Source of the DNA: Superficieibacter sp. 1612_C1
GTDB lineage: Bacteria > Pseudomonadota > Gammaproteobacteria > Enterobacterales > Enterobacteriaceae
Length of the DNA stretch: 64,000 nucleotides
Direction: 5' to 3'
Assembly (NCBI RefSeq): GCF_015234305.1
Contig: NZ_JADGMI010000001.1
Span: forward strand, 248,001 to 312,000
Within the stretch, counting starts at the first letter, position 1. Every line of letters begins with the position of its first letter. Both the position numbers and the translations under genes were made by a program. The notes beneath the pieces were generated by a model. It worked only from the letters and a program-made list of their open reading frames with translations, searched no databases and was not told where the DNA came from. Shown here one piece after another: positions 55,265-63,797 of the stretch.

Positions 55265-56293
55265 ATGAAAACCATTAAGGGACCGGGACTTTTTTTATCG
55301 CAGTTTCTCGGTGACCAGCCGCCGTTTAACACCCTCGAGGGGCTGGCGGGCTGGGCGGCGGGGCTGGGCTATAAGGCGTTACAGATCCCCTGCCATAATA
55401 AGGCGATTTTCGACCTGCAACGGGCGGCGGAGAGCCAGACTTACTGCGACGAGGTTAGCGGCAAGCTGGCTGCGCACGGGCTGGTTATCAGCGAACTGTC
55501 CACCCATCTGGAAGGGCAACTGGTGGCGGTGCATCCGGCCTACGATGCGGCCTTTGATGGATTCGCGCCGCCGGAGGTGCGCGGCAATGCCGGGGCGCGT
55601 CAGGCCTGGGCAACCGATATTCTCAAACATGCAGCGGCGGCATCCGCACGTCTCGGCCTCACGGCCCACGCGACGTTTTCCGGCGCGCTGGCGTGGCCCT
55701 ATTTTTACCCGTGGCCGCCGCACAACACCGCGCTGCTTGAAGAGGCTTTTGACGCGCTGGCGCAGCGCTGGCGGCCGATCCTCGACTGCTTCGATGAGCA
55801 TGGCGTAGACGTATGCTACGAAATCCATCCGGGTGAAGACCTGCACGATGGCGTCACCTTTGAGCGCTTCCTGGAAAAGGTCGACAACCATCCGCGCTGC
55901 AATATGCTCTACGATCCGAGCCACCTGCTGCTGCAACATATTGACTATCTGACCTGGATCGATATCTACCATTCACGCATCAAAGCCTTTCATGTTAAGG
56001 ATGCCGAGTATCGTCAGAACGGGCGCAGCGGCGTTTACGGCGGTTATCAGCCGTGGCTTGAGCGGGCAGGGCGCTTCCGCTCACCGGGCGACGGGCAGGT
56101 CGATTTCAAAACCATTTTCAGCAAGCTGGCACAGTATGATTACCCTGGCTGGGCGGTACTGGAGTGGGAGTGCTGTCTGAAAGACGGAGAAACGGGCGCG
56201 CGCGAAGGCAGCGAGTTTATCCGTCGCCACATCATTCCGGTTTCCACACATGCTTTTGACGATTTTGCCGCTGGAAACGGGGTGCGCAAATGA
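55265..56293 (+). CDS. Sugar phosphate isomerase/epimerase-family TIM barrel
   Basis: A 342-residue xylose-isomerase-like protein. Predicted metal ligands are in CYEIHPGEDLHDG (Glu), MLYDPSHLLLQH (Asp/His), KAFHVKDAEY (His) and AVLEWECC (Glu). Members act as sugar epimerases or, beside Gfo/Idh dehydrogenases, in 3-keto-glycoside cleavage. GGAGG lies upstream of the ATG at 55265. Its end overlaps the next gene by four bases. The substrate is unknown. Confidence 0.85.
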   Translation: MKTIKGPGLFLSQFLGDQPPFNTLEGLAGWAAGLGYKALQIPCHNKAIFDLQRAAESQTYCDEVSGKLAAHGLVISELSTHLEGQLVAVHPAYDAAFDGFAPPEVRGNAGARQAWATDILKHAAAASARLGLTAHATFSGALAWPYFYPWPPHNTALLEEAFDALAQRWRPILDCFDEHGVDVCYEIHPGEDLHDGVTFERFLEKVDNHPRCNMLYDPSHLLLQHIDYLTWIDIYHSRIKAFHVKDAEYRQNGRSGVYGGYQPWLERAGRFRSPGDGQVDFKTIFSKLAQYDYPGWAVLEWECCLKDGETGAREGSEFIRRHIIPVSTHAFDDFAAGNGVRK

Positions 56294-57435
56294 TTCAGGT
56301 CGGTATTATTGGTAGCGGGTTTATCGGCCCGGCGCATCTGGAAGCGCTGCGTCGGCTGGGGGATGTCGAGGTGGTGGCGCTGTGCGACAGCACGCGTGAG
56401 GCCGCAGAAAGCAAAGCGCGGGCGCTGCATGTGCCGCACGCTTATGACAACGTGGACGCGCTGCTGGCGCATCCGGGGCTGGCGGTGGTGCATAACTGCA
56501 CGCCGAACCATCTTCACGCGGCGATTAACCGGCAGATCCTGCGGGCGGGGAAACATGTTTTCTCCGAGAAACCGCTATGTATGACCAGCGAGGAAGCCCG
56601 TGAACTGGTACAGCTGGCGGAACAGGCGGGCGTGGTTCATGGGGTGAGCTTTGTTTATCGCCAGTTCGCGATGGTCCAGCAGGCGGCCAGTATGCGCCGG
56701 GCGGGGAGCGTCGGACGGCTTTTTTCCGCCCACGGCACCTATTTGCAGGACTGGATGCTGCTGGAAACTGACTACAACTGGCGGGTGGATGCCGGGCAGG
56801 GCGGCGCATCGCGGGCGGTAGCGGATATCGGCTCGCACTGGTGCGATACGGTGCAGTTTGTCACTGGCAAGCGCATTGTCGAGGTGATGGCTGACCTGTC
56901 GATTGTCTGGCCGACGCGTAAAGCCAGCGTCTCCGGCGCGGCGACCTTCAGCCATGACGACGACGCCCGTTATGTCGATCGCCCGGTTTCCACCGAGGAT
57001 ATCGGCTCGGTCCTGTTCCGTTTTGAGGACGGCAGCAAAGGCTGTTTTCACGTTTCGCAGGTCAGCGCCGGACGGAAAAACCGCCTGAGTTTTGAAATCA
57101 ACGGCAGCGCGTGCTCCCTGGCGTGGGATCAGGAAACGCCGCAGCGACTGTGGATCGGCCAGCGCGCGCAGCCCAATCAACTGCTGAGCGACGATCCGGG
57201 CCTGATGAACGCCGACGTTGCCGCCAGCGCCCATTTTCCCGGCGGTCATATCGAAGGCTGGCCGGACGCTTTTAAAAACATGCTCAGCCAGTTTTATCAG
57301 GCGGTGCGGGAAGGGCGAAAACCGTCACGTTCTGAGACCTTCGCCTCTTTTTATGACGGCGCAAACGTGATGTATCTCATTGAGGCAATTGTAAAAAGCC
57401 ATCAGGAGCAGCGCTGGATACGCGTCGGGCAGTAA
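56290..57435 (+). CDS. Gfo/Idh/MocA-family oxidoreductase
   Basis: A 381-residue NAD(P)-dependent dehydrogenase. The N-terminal Rossmann domain starts VGIIGSGFIGPAHLEAL. The catalytic EKP motif is in VFSEKPLCMT (about residue 97), and the C-terminal alpha/beta domain has DWMLLETDYNWRVDAGQGG and ADIGSHWCDTVQF. It overlaps the isomerase-like gene (ATGA), so they act in one pathway, perhaps oxidising a sugar hydroxyl before epimerisation or lyase action. A terminator hairpin follows. Confidence 0.88.
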   Translation: MIQVGIIGSGFIGPAHLEALRRLGDVEVVALCDSTREAAESKARALHVPHAYDNVDALLAHPGLAVVHNCTPNHLHAAINRQILRAGKHVFSEKPLCMTSEEARELVQLAEQAGVVHGVSFVYRQFAMVQQAASMRRAGSVGRLFSAHGTYLQDWMLLETDYNWRVDAGQGGASRAVADIGSHWCDTVQFVTGKRIVEVMADLSIVWPTRKASVSGAATFSHDDDARYVDRPVSTEDIGSVLFRFEDGSKGCFHVSQVSAGRKNRLSFEINGSACSLAWDQETPQRLWIGQRAQPNQLLSDDPGLMNADVAASAHFPGGHIEGWPDAFKNMLSQFYQAVREGRKPSRSETFASFYDGANVMYLIEAIVKSHQEQRWIRVGQ

Positions 57436-57440
57436 ATCAA

Positions 57441-57458
57441 TGCCCGGTTCGCCGGGCA
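57441..57458 (+). terminator. Terminator after the oxidoreductase gene
   Basis: TGCCCGG-TTCG-CCGGGCA, a UUCG-loop hairpin, followed by ACGCTTTTG. Confidence 0.7.
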
Positions 57459-57513
57459 ACGCTTTTGTGGTAGCCTGCAATTATTAACGCTAACCGCAGG
57501 ATTTGCCGTCACT

Positions 57514-58494
57514 ATGTCCATTCAAAAAATTGCCCGTCTCGCCGGTGTCTCGGTGGCGACGGTATCGCGCGTGCTCAATAACAGCGATACCGTCAAAGCG
57601 AAAAACCGCGAACGGGTGCTGGCGGCCATTGCGGAAAGTAACTATCAGCCCAACCTGCTGGCCCGGCAGTTGCGGACCGCGCGCAGTTATATGATTCTGG
57701 TGATGGTCTCCAATATCGCCAACCCGTTTTGCGCGGCGGTGGTAAAAGGTATCGAAGAAGAGGCAGAGAAAAACGGCTACCGCATTCTGCTCTGTAACTC
57801 CGGTTCGGACATCGAACGTTCGCGTTCCGGCCTGAAGCTGCTGTCAGGCAAAATCGTTGACGGCATTATCACCATGGATGCTTTTTCTAAGCTGCCAGAA
57901 CTGTCTACGATGATTGGCGATGCGCCGTGGGTGCAGTGCGCCGAATATGCCGACAGCGGCGCGGTTTCCTGCGTGGGCATTAATGATGTCGATGCCGCCC
58001 AGCATGTTGTCTCCTGGCTGGCGGATAAAGGCCGGCAGCGTATTGCGCTGATTAATCACGATCTCAGCTATAAATACGCCCGCCTGCGCGAGCGCGGTTA
58101 TAAAAGCGTGATCCATACCCGCAGTCTGGCGTTTCAGTCCGTCGAATATGCCAGTGAGCTGAGCGTGGCAGCCGGAAAAGCCGCCGCCGAAAAACTGCTG
58201 ACGGCAGAGCGTCGGCCCGACGCTATTTTCGCCGTTTCCGATACCCTGGCCGCCGGGGCGATCCGCGCGATTGAACAGGCCGGGCTGAACGTGCCGGACG
58301 ATATTGCGGTGGTTGGTTTCGACGGCACCGAACTGGCGGAGATGATCTCGCCCCAGCTCACCACCGTTGAACAGCCGTCGCATGAAATGGGCCGTAAGGC
58401 CGTCGGGCTGCTGCTCAATAAAATCGACAATCCTGACTCCAGAGCCGAGCGGGTGATGATGGCGTGGCATCTGACCACCCGCGCCAGCGCCTAA
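57514..58494 (+). CDS. LacI-family regulator (CytR-like)
   Basis: A 326-residue LacI-type repressor. The helix-turn-helix is SIQKIARLAGVSVATVSRVLNN, the hinge LARQLRTARSYMILV, and the effector domain has MVSNIANPFCAAVVKGIE and the dimer-side FAVSDTLAAGAIRAI and VVGFDGTELA segments. It probably controls the preceding transporter-isomerase-dehydrogenase cassette through the twin palindromes at 53945. It is convergent with the Slam-like gene; the stops overlap. Confidence 0.88.
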   Translation: MSIQKIARLAGVSVATVSRVLNNSDTVKAKNRERVLAAIAESNYQPNLLARQLRTARSYMILVMVSNIANPFCAAVVKGIEEEAEKNGYRILLCNSGSDIERSRSGLKLLSGKIVDGIITMDAFSKLPELSTMIGDAPWVQCAEYADSGAVSCVGINDVDAAQHVVSWLADKGRQRIALINHDLSYKYARLRERGYKSVIHTRSLAFQSVEYASELSVAAGKAAAEKLLTAERRPDAIFAVSDTLAAGAIRAIEQAGLNVPDDIAVVGFDGTELAEMISPQLTTVEQPSHEMGRKAVGLLLNKIDNPDSRAERVMMAWHLTTRASA

Positions 58495-59927
58495 AAGCGT
58501 TTATCCAGCGTCAGGTAGATATTGCGCTGGGTATAATCGTAGAAATCGATATTGCTGTTAACCTTTTTGTAGACGAAATTCAGCTTTGGCATCACCGACA
58601 TAAAATGCAGATCGCGATGCCAGAGTGACACCATCGCAATCTGCTCATCATCCCGACGGCGAACGCCGAAAATATCGTTGTCATCGTCATAATGACGTTT
58701 AGCGAGCGCCCCCATCAGGCCAGCCGACACGCCCCACGGCAGATCCGTTTCCAGCCCGCCGCGCAGGCTATAGCGCTGGTTGGTTTCGCTGGCGGTGGTA
58801 GTGTTCTGCCACGCCACATCGCCGCCGACGAACACCGACAGCCGCGCGTTAACCACATGCGACAGGGTAGTTGAAACGTAGCGGTTATCCCCGGCTAAAA
58901 AATCATACTGCGCGTTGTCGTAATGCAGCTTCTGGTATTCCAGTACCTGACTGACTTGCCACGCCGGAGAGAGTAAATAGCTGTACTCCATACGCATACC
59001 CGGCCCGGAGGAATAAGCTTCGGTGCCGTACCAGCGTTTCTCATAAAAGGGCAGCAGCGAGATCTGCTGACGAAAATCCTGCCAGCGATATCCGGCGTAC
59101 AGGCGGCTGGTAATATCGTCGAAGCGATGATTGTTCCAGTAGCTTTTGCCCGTTACCGTGCCGAGAAAACGAAGGGAGTGGCGGTCATAAAGATGCACAT
59201 CTTTTTGCAGCGCGCCGTTAAACCAGAAGCCTTCGCCACGCTGCGGATAAGCCTCTTTATTACGGATAAACAGCTTGTCGCCGATACGAATATATTTATT
59301 GGTCGAGGCGTTATTCACATTACTGTCGTTAAGATAGCTGAGGCTGAGATTTCCCGTCAGCCGATCCTGTGACTGGATGCGCTGAAGGTAGGCGTTGATG
59401 CGCTGCGCCACCTCAGGCGGCGGACTGGCGGCTCTCACCCGTTCAAAATGATATTCTGCGGCGTCGAACTGCCGGTCTTCGTATAACGCACGGGCGAGAT
59501 CGAGGCGAACGGCGGCAAAATCGGGATGTTCGCTGAGGATCGCCCGATAGTTTTTAATCGCCTCGCCGTAGTGACCTTCACTGCGCGCCACGCCCGCTTT
59601 CGCATAGTGAATGAGTACGTTGTCCGGGGCGGGTGAGCGTTCGTAAAGAGGCAGAACGCTTTTCACCACCGGCCAGGCTTCATCGCGTACCGCCTGATCC
59701 AGTAATGCCTTCGCCAGCTCCGGCTGCGCGGCAAGCTGCTGGTCTGAGACGTGCAGCGTATCGCCGGAAACCGTTTCACCCGACGTTTTCGGCGTTAAGC
59801 GTTCGAAATGGGGGGCCGCCGGGATCAGGGTATTGTCCGTGGGAGCCGCCGTGGCGACAGCGGGTAAAAAACAGGTTAATAACAGGGAGCGCAGGCGCAG
59901 GGAGGACATACCGCAGATTACCATCAT
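58491..59927 (-). CDS. Slam-type outer-membrane lipoprotein translocator (DUF560)
   Basis: A 478-residue protein with signal peptide (LLLTCFLPAVATAA), TPR-like helices at about 95-185 (EGHYGEAIKNYRAILSEHPD, EDRQFDAAEYHFERV) and a C-terminal barrel (about 190-478) ending YLTLDKRF. This is the architecture of surface lipoprotein assembly modifiers, which move lipoproteins such as TbpB or fHbp to the cell surface. Its partner is the glycine-rich lipoprotein gene just upstream. The start is uncertain; an inner ATG at 59909 gives a cleaner signal peptide. Substrate specificity is inferred from adjacency. Confidence 0.85.
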   Translation of the reverse strand: MMVICGMSSLRLRSLLLTCFLPAVATAAPTDNTLIPAAPHFERLTPKTSGETVSGDTLHVSDQQLAAQPELAKALLDQAVRDEAWPVVKSVLPLYERSPAPDNVLIHYAKAGVARSEGHYGEAIKNYRAILSEHPDFAAVRLDLARALYEDRQFDAAEYHFERVRAASPPPEVAQRINAYLQRIQSQDRLTGNLSLSYLNDSNVNNASTNKYIRIGDKLFIRNKEAYPQRGEGFWFNGALQKDVHLYDRHSLRFLGTVTGKSYWNNHRFDDITSRLYAGYRWQDFRQQISLLPFYEKRWYGTEAYSSGPGMRMEYSYLLSPAWQVSQVLEYQKLHYDNAQYDFLAGDNRYVSTTLSHVVNARLSVFVGGDVAWQNTTTASETNQRYSLRGGLETDLPWGVSAGLMGALAKRHYDDDNDIFGVRRRDDEQIAMVSLWHRDLHFMSVMPKLNFVYKKVNSNIDFYDYTQRNIYLTLDKRF

Positions 59928-59934
59928 CAGGAAA

Positions 59935-59957
59935 ACCGGCCAGCGACGCTGGCCGGT
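59935..59957 (-). terminator. Hairpin between lipoprotein and Slam genes
   Basis: A ten-base stem ACCGGCCAGC / GCTGGCCGGT with loop GTC on the minus strand followed by TTTT. It fills the 36-bp gap and would make translocator expression lower than lipoprotein expression. Confidence 0.7.
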
Positions 59958-59963
59958 AAAATA

Positions 59964-60699
59964 TTATTGTTTTGTTGCGCCAAACGACGCGCTTTTGCTG
60001 GTATCGGCGAATTCCGCGATGCCGCCCAGCTCTTCTGCCGCAGGACCGTTGAAGTGGCCGACAAAGGTGCCGTTATCGCCGCCGGACTGCGCGTCACCCC
60101 TGAAGCCACCGTCAACAATAGCGCCCTGCATCGCCACCGCTGAACCAAAATCGTCGTTGCCGGTGATATTACCGTTGATGGTTTTCGCGGCGAAATCAAC
60201 GTTAAAGCTGGCGTCGGTGCGCACGCCGTCACGCATACCGGAACCGACATAGGTGGCGGTGCCCTGCGTTGGCACATTGGCTGCTGCGGTGCCTTCCCCA
60301 CTGTAGAATACGCCGTGCTCGCCTTTTTCCTGCGACGTCCAGCTACCGAACAGGGTGTAGCTCATCGGGCCACAACACCAGCTGGTGCTGGAAACCCGGG
60401 TGCCGTCGGCTTTGACCAGCCCTTCCGTCCAGGTACCGCCAAACGTAATGCCATCACGGCGCATCTGATATTCAATGCCATCCGGCGTGGTGTAGGTGAC
60501 GCCGGAAACGCTCCCCAACGTGGCCTTACTTTCCGGCGGCGACAGGGGCTGCTCTGGCGCTGGCGTGGTGCCGGTATCCGGCTGAGACGGTGTACTGGTT
60601 TCTGGTGCTGAACCACTATCATGATGACCGCCGCCACCGCCGCCGCCACAGGCAGTAAGCGCAAGAAGGGAAAGCAAAATTGCAGGTTTAAGGTGTGCC
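59964..60699 (-). CDS. Slam-dependent-type surface lipoprotein (TbpB/fHbp-like barrel)
   Basis: A 245-residue lipoprotein whose start codon is at 60699-60701. The lipobox LTAC ends at Cys18 and is followed by seven glycines, a His/Asp/Ser/Pro/Thr-rich linker to about 55, and an eight-strand barrel (about 60-245). The barrel has YVGSGMRDG, ASFNVDFAAKTINGNITG and the closing GTFVGHFNGPAAEELGGIAEF, the pattern of TbpB barrel domains and Slam substrates. Two adjacent cysteines (TSWCCGP) are unusual. AGGA lies eight bases before the ATG. The ligand (iron, haem, host factor) is unknown. Confidence 0.82.
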
Positions 60700-60937
60700 A
60701 TAGTAAACGTCCTGTTTCAGAGGAAATATGCCAACGAGGAAAATAAGATTTTGGACATATTAAGACATATTTTTTTACATGGATTATAAGAATAGTCCTG
60801 GATGGGAAGGCAAGCGGATAATGACTTAACGGAAATTGAAATTAGCGAAATTGTAATAGTCTGAATTTTATAGCTTTTTATTAAGGTTTTTTTAATTCGT
60901 TATCCCTGCACCCTAATTATTAGTAGGGGTGAAATAT

Positions 60938-60969
60938 CCCCGGCGGGCATTATTTTTAACCCGCCGGGG
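60938..60969 (-). terminator. Terminator of the efflux MFS gene
   Basis: A ten-base stem CCCCGGCGGG / CCCGCCGGGG with a 12-nt loop, eight bases after the minus-strand stop. The 275-bp spacer to the lipoprotein gene is otherwise AT-rich and should contain the lipoprotein promoter; no clear Fur box was seen. Confidence 0.7.
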
Positions 60970-60976
60970 AGGTATT

Positions 60977-62416
60977 TTATCCTTTTACGGACACACAGCG
61001 ATTATCGACTGCAATAAAAAGACGCTGGCGATAGGCCACGGCGACGACACCTAATAACACCATCATCACCGCTTCCACGCCGAGAAAACCGACCATCGCC
61101 CGCGGGTAATTGCCCTGGCCGTGGTGCGCCAGCGCCAGAAATAACGATCCCAGCACCGCAGGCCCTAATCCCAGCGTCGCCTGTTGCAGGGTGCTGAGGA
61201 TCGCACTGCCCGCACCGGCATCGCAGGCGCTGATGTCTTTCATGCCCACCCGATAAAAGCTGTTGACGATCAACGCCTGCCCGTAGCCAATGAGTATGGT
61301 CGAGGGCACCAGCGCCAGCGCGGTGGTCGCGCTGTCAAAACGCCAGAACGTGTACATCAGCGCCAGCAGTCCCACCATCTGCACCGCCAGACCGGTCATC
61401 AGGATGCGCCCGGTGCTGTAACGGGCGATCAGGCGCGGGGCGTACAGTGCGGAGGCAAAATAGGCGATGCCGAGCGCAATAAAGCTGTTGCCGGACTGCC
61501 AGGGAGCCATCCCCAGACCTTTTTGCATCGTCAGCGCCATGCAGAACATAAAGCCAGACCAGGCGCTGAAGAACAGCAGGGCGATAACCATACCAAAACG
61601 GATGCTGGCAAGTTGCAGCAGGCGCGGCGGCAGAAGAGGTTGTCCGCCCTGAGATTGTTGACGCCGGGCGCTGGCACGCATCCACAGTCCCAGCGGCACA
61701 ATCGCCAGCAGCGCCGCCTGCGTCGGCCACGGCCAGTGCAGTTCCGGACCCAGCGCCATCGGAAATAGCAGACAGCAGAGGATCACCGCCAGCAAAAAGG
61801 TGCCCAGCCAGTCAATACGGGAAGGCATTTCGCGACGCGTTTCCGGCACGTAGCGTCGGCTCAGCGCCAGCACCAGCAGGCAGATGGGCACATTGATAAA
61901 AAAGGCGTTACGCCAGCCCAGCCCGGCAATATCGGCGGAGACCAGCCAGCCGCCGCCCATCTGCCCGACGATAAAAGCAATACCGCCAATGCCGCCGTAC
62001 AGGCTGATCGCCCGCGCGTGCGCCCTGCCTTTTAACGTGACGTGCAGCGTCGCCAGAATTTGCGGCACGATCAACGCCGCGCCTGCGCCCTGTAAAATGC
62101 GCGCCGCCAGAAGTTCCGTTATGGTAGTCGCCATTCCGCACAGCAGCGAGGCGACGCCGAATGCCGCCACGCCCCACATAAACAGGCGGCGGCGACCGTA
62201 GTTGTCGCCAAGCTTACTGCCCATCGCCAGACACACCGCGAAGGCTACGCCATACAGCGCGACGATAAGTTCAAGCTGGGTGGCGCTGGCGTGCAGCGAT
62301 TGGGTGATCGATTCCAGCGCCACATTGGTAATTGAGGTATCAATCAGCGGCAGCATCTGGCCGGTTAACAATAAAATCAGGGCCGCACGGCCGGGTGAAA
62401 CAGCAGACGTATTCAT
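60977..62416 (-). CDS. MFS drug efflux transporter (DHA2/EmrB-QacA type)
   Basis: A 479-residue transporter with about 14 membrane segments. Motif A is GSKLGDNYGRRRLFMWG and the antiporter motif C region is QMGGGWLV. Helix 1 carries LPLIDTSITNVALESI with the Asp typical of the family. It exports cationic or amphipathic compounds with proton exchange. GGAG lies five bases before the ATG at 62416; a GTG six bases earlier is possible. It is divergent from an XRE/MmyB regulator. Confidence 0.9.
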   Translation of the reverse strand: MNTSAVSPGRAALILLLTGQMLPLIDTSITNVALESITQSLHASATQLELIVALYGVAFAVCLAMGSKLGDNYGRRRLFMWGVAAFGVASLLCGMATTITELLAARILQGAGAALIVPQILATLHVTLKGRAHARAISLYGGIGGIAFIVGQMGGGWLVSADIAGLGWRNAFFINVPICLLVLALSRRYVPETRREMPSRIDWLGTFLLAVILCCLLFPMALGPELHWPWPTQAALLAIVPLGLWMRASARRQQSQGGQPLLPPRLLQLASIRFGMVIALLFFSAWSGFMFCMALTMQKGLGMAPWQSGNSFIALGIAYFASALYAPRLIARYSTGRILMTGLAVQMVGLLALMYTFWRFDSATTALALVPSTILIGYGQALIVNSFYRVGMKDISACDAGAGSAILSTLQQATLGLGPAVLGSLFLALAHHGQGNYPRAMVGFLGVEAVMMVLLGVVAVAYRQRLFIAVDNRCVSVKG

Positions 62417-62473
62417 GGTCACTCCATTGCGTCATTCAGCGAATGGACGTAGCATCGCTGATATAAAAAACGG

Positions 62474-62499
62474 GTACCAGTTCTTGCTTATACTGGTAC
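62474..62499. promoter_or_regulatory. Operator between the efflux gene and its regulator
   Basis: Inverted repeat GTACCAG-N12-CTGGTAC followed by a further half-like TGGCAC, in the 107-bp divergent spacer. It is the likely site of the adjacent XRE regulator. Confidence 0.6.
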
Positions 62500-62523
62500 T
62501 GGCACTACCCTGCTGGAGAGACT

Positions 62524-63399
62524 ATGAGCCTGATAAGCGAACGTGAAGCGCCGATCCTGCCGCAGGACGACACGCGCAAACAGCTCGGCGCGTTTTTGCG
62601 TGCGCGGCGTGAAAGCCTCGATCCGCAGCGCCTTGGCCTGCCGCGCAGCGGGAGACGTCGCACGCCGGGATTGCGGCGCGAAGAGGTGGCGATGCTGGCG
62701 GATGTCGGCGTCACCTGGTACACCTGGCTGGAGCAGGGGCGGGAGGTTAACCCCTCTCCCGCCGTAATGACCGCGGTTGCCGCAGCGCTGCAATGTTCGC
62801 CGCTGGAGACGCGTCACATTTTCGTGCTGGCCGGACTAACGCCGCCGGAAAGCCCGCAGCTGGCGCAGTGTGAAGGCATCAGCGCGGGCACCCGGCGGCT
62901 GCTTGACAGCCTGATGCCGCAACCCGCCAGCATTCAGAAACCCAATTTTGACATCGTCGCCTGGAATGACAGCTTTTGCCGTCTGATGGGCGTCGACTTC
63001 AGTACGCTGCCAGAAGCCGATCGTAACTGCATCTATCTCTATTTAACCCATCCCACCTGGCGTAGCCGCCTGGGCAACCCGGATGTCTTACCGACCTTCG
63101 TTTCGTATTTCCGCGCCGCCATGGCGGAGCATCGCGGCGAGGCGGCATGGGAAGATAAGCTGGCGCGTTTTTTTGCTGTCTCAACGGAGTTTGAGGCGCT
63201 GTGGCACCAGCGCTATGATGTCCGCGGCGTGGAAAACCAGCTCAAGAGCTTTAATCACCCGCTGGTAGGGTGCTTCAGTCTTCAGCAGATGTACTGGTAC
63301 TCCGCGCCGCGTAACGGCTCGCGGCTGCTGGTATATTTGCCGGTAGATGAGGCCGGGGAGAAGGCGCTGGCGCGGCTGGATGCCGGGGCGTCTTTTTAG
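62524..63399 (+). CDS. XRE-family regulator with MmyB-like ligand domain
   Basis: A 291-residue protein. An N-terminal helix-turn-helix (about residues 18-95) carries LGAFLRARRESLDPQRLGLP and RTPGLRREEVAMLADVGVTWYTWLEQGR, followed by the MmyB-like PAS-fold domain (ILDIVAWN-type strand FDIVAWNDSF, YLTHPTWRSR, NHPLVGCFSL). These regulators bind fatty acids and commonly control neighbouring dehydrogenases or efflux pumps. GGAGAG precedes the ATG. It probably controls the divergent MFS gene. Confidence 0.92.
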   Translation: MSLISEREAPILPQDDTRKQLGAFLRARRESLDPQRLGLPRSGRRRTPGLRREEVAMLADVGVTWYTWLEQGREVNPSPAVMTAVAAALQCSPLETRHIFVLAGLTPPESPQLAQCEGISAGTRRLLDSLMPQPASIQKPNFDIVAWNDSFCRLMGVDFSTLPEADRNCIYLYLTHPTWRSRLGNPDVLPTFVSYFRAAMAEHRGEAAWEDKLARFFAVSTEFEALWHQRYDVRGVENQLKSFNHPLVGCFSLQQMYWYSAPRNGSRLLVYLPVDEAGEKALARLDAGASF

Positions 63400-63429
63400 A
63401 GTGAGTCTTATGGAAAATTATTAGCGTAA

Positions 63430-63446
63430 GGTGTACTATGTACCCC
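63430..63446. promoter_or_regulatory. Operator of the toxin-antitoxin promoter
   Basis: GTAC-TAT-GTAC inside GGTGTACTATGTACCCC, 18 bp before the toxin start. Such short GTAC inverted repeats are common autoregulatory sites of HigBA/RelBE-like modules. Confidence 0.6.
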
Positions 63447-63463
63447 GAAAGGAGAGTTTGACA

Positions 63464-63796
63464 GTGAGTCATGCGATAGAGTTTATAGAAACACCAATAT
63501 TTACCCGTCAGATAAAACAGATAGCGACAGATGATGAGCTTCGCTTACTTCAAAAAGAGCTTATTGCCTCTCCACAAAAGGGCGACCTGATACAAAGTAC
63601 GGGTGGATTACGGAAGGTCAGAATGGCAACCGGATCTCAGGGGAAGAGCAGTAGTGTGAGGGTTATTTATTTTTTAGCCACTGAAGAGGCTATTTATTTA
63701 GTGATGGCTTACCCCAAAAGCGACAAAGTTAGCCTGACCAATATTGAAAAGGCAGAACTGAAAAAACTGACTAAGTTATTAAAAGGCGAGGTATAA
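63464..63796 (+). CDS. RelE/HigB-like toxin
   Basis: A 110-residue protein of the RelE/ParE fold, similar to DUF1044-type (NadS-partner) toxins. It begins with FIETPIFTRQIKQIATDDEL, has the central LRKVRMATGSQGKSSSVRVIYFL strands with basic residues for RNA cleavage, and ends KLTKLLKGEV. The start is GTG at 63464 with AAGGAG nine bases upstream; a longer frame from 63431 overlaps the operator. It is followed after one base by the antitoxin gene. The GC content is lower than around it, suggesting acquisition. Confidence 0.85.
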   Translation: MSHAIEFIETPIFTRQIKQIATDDELRLLQKELIASPQKGDLIQSTGGLRKVRMATGSQGKSSSVRVIYFLATEEAIYLVMAYPKSDKVSLTNIEKAELKKLTKLLKGEV

Positions 63797-63797
63797 A

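Noticed and set aside
55311-55808. A 165-codon plus-strand ORF inside the TIM-barrel gene
   Set aside because: It is an Arg-rich out-of-frame translation, and the 55265 frame has all metal-ligand motifs.
60315-60611. A 98-codon plus-strand ORF antisense to the surface lipoprotein gene
   Set aside because: It has no ribosome site, and the opposite strand has a clear lipobox and barrel pattern.
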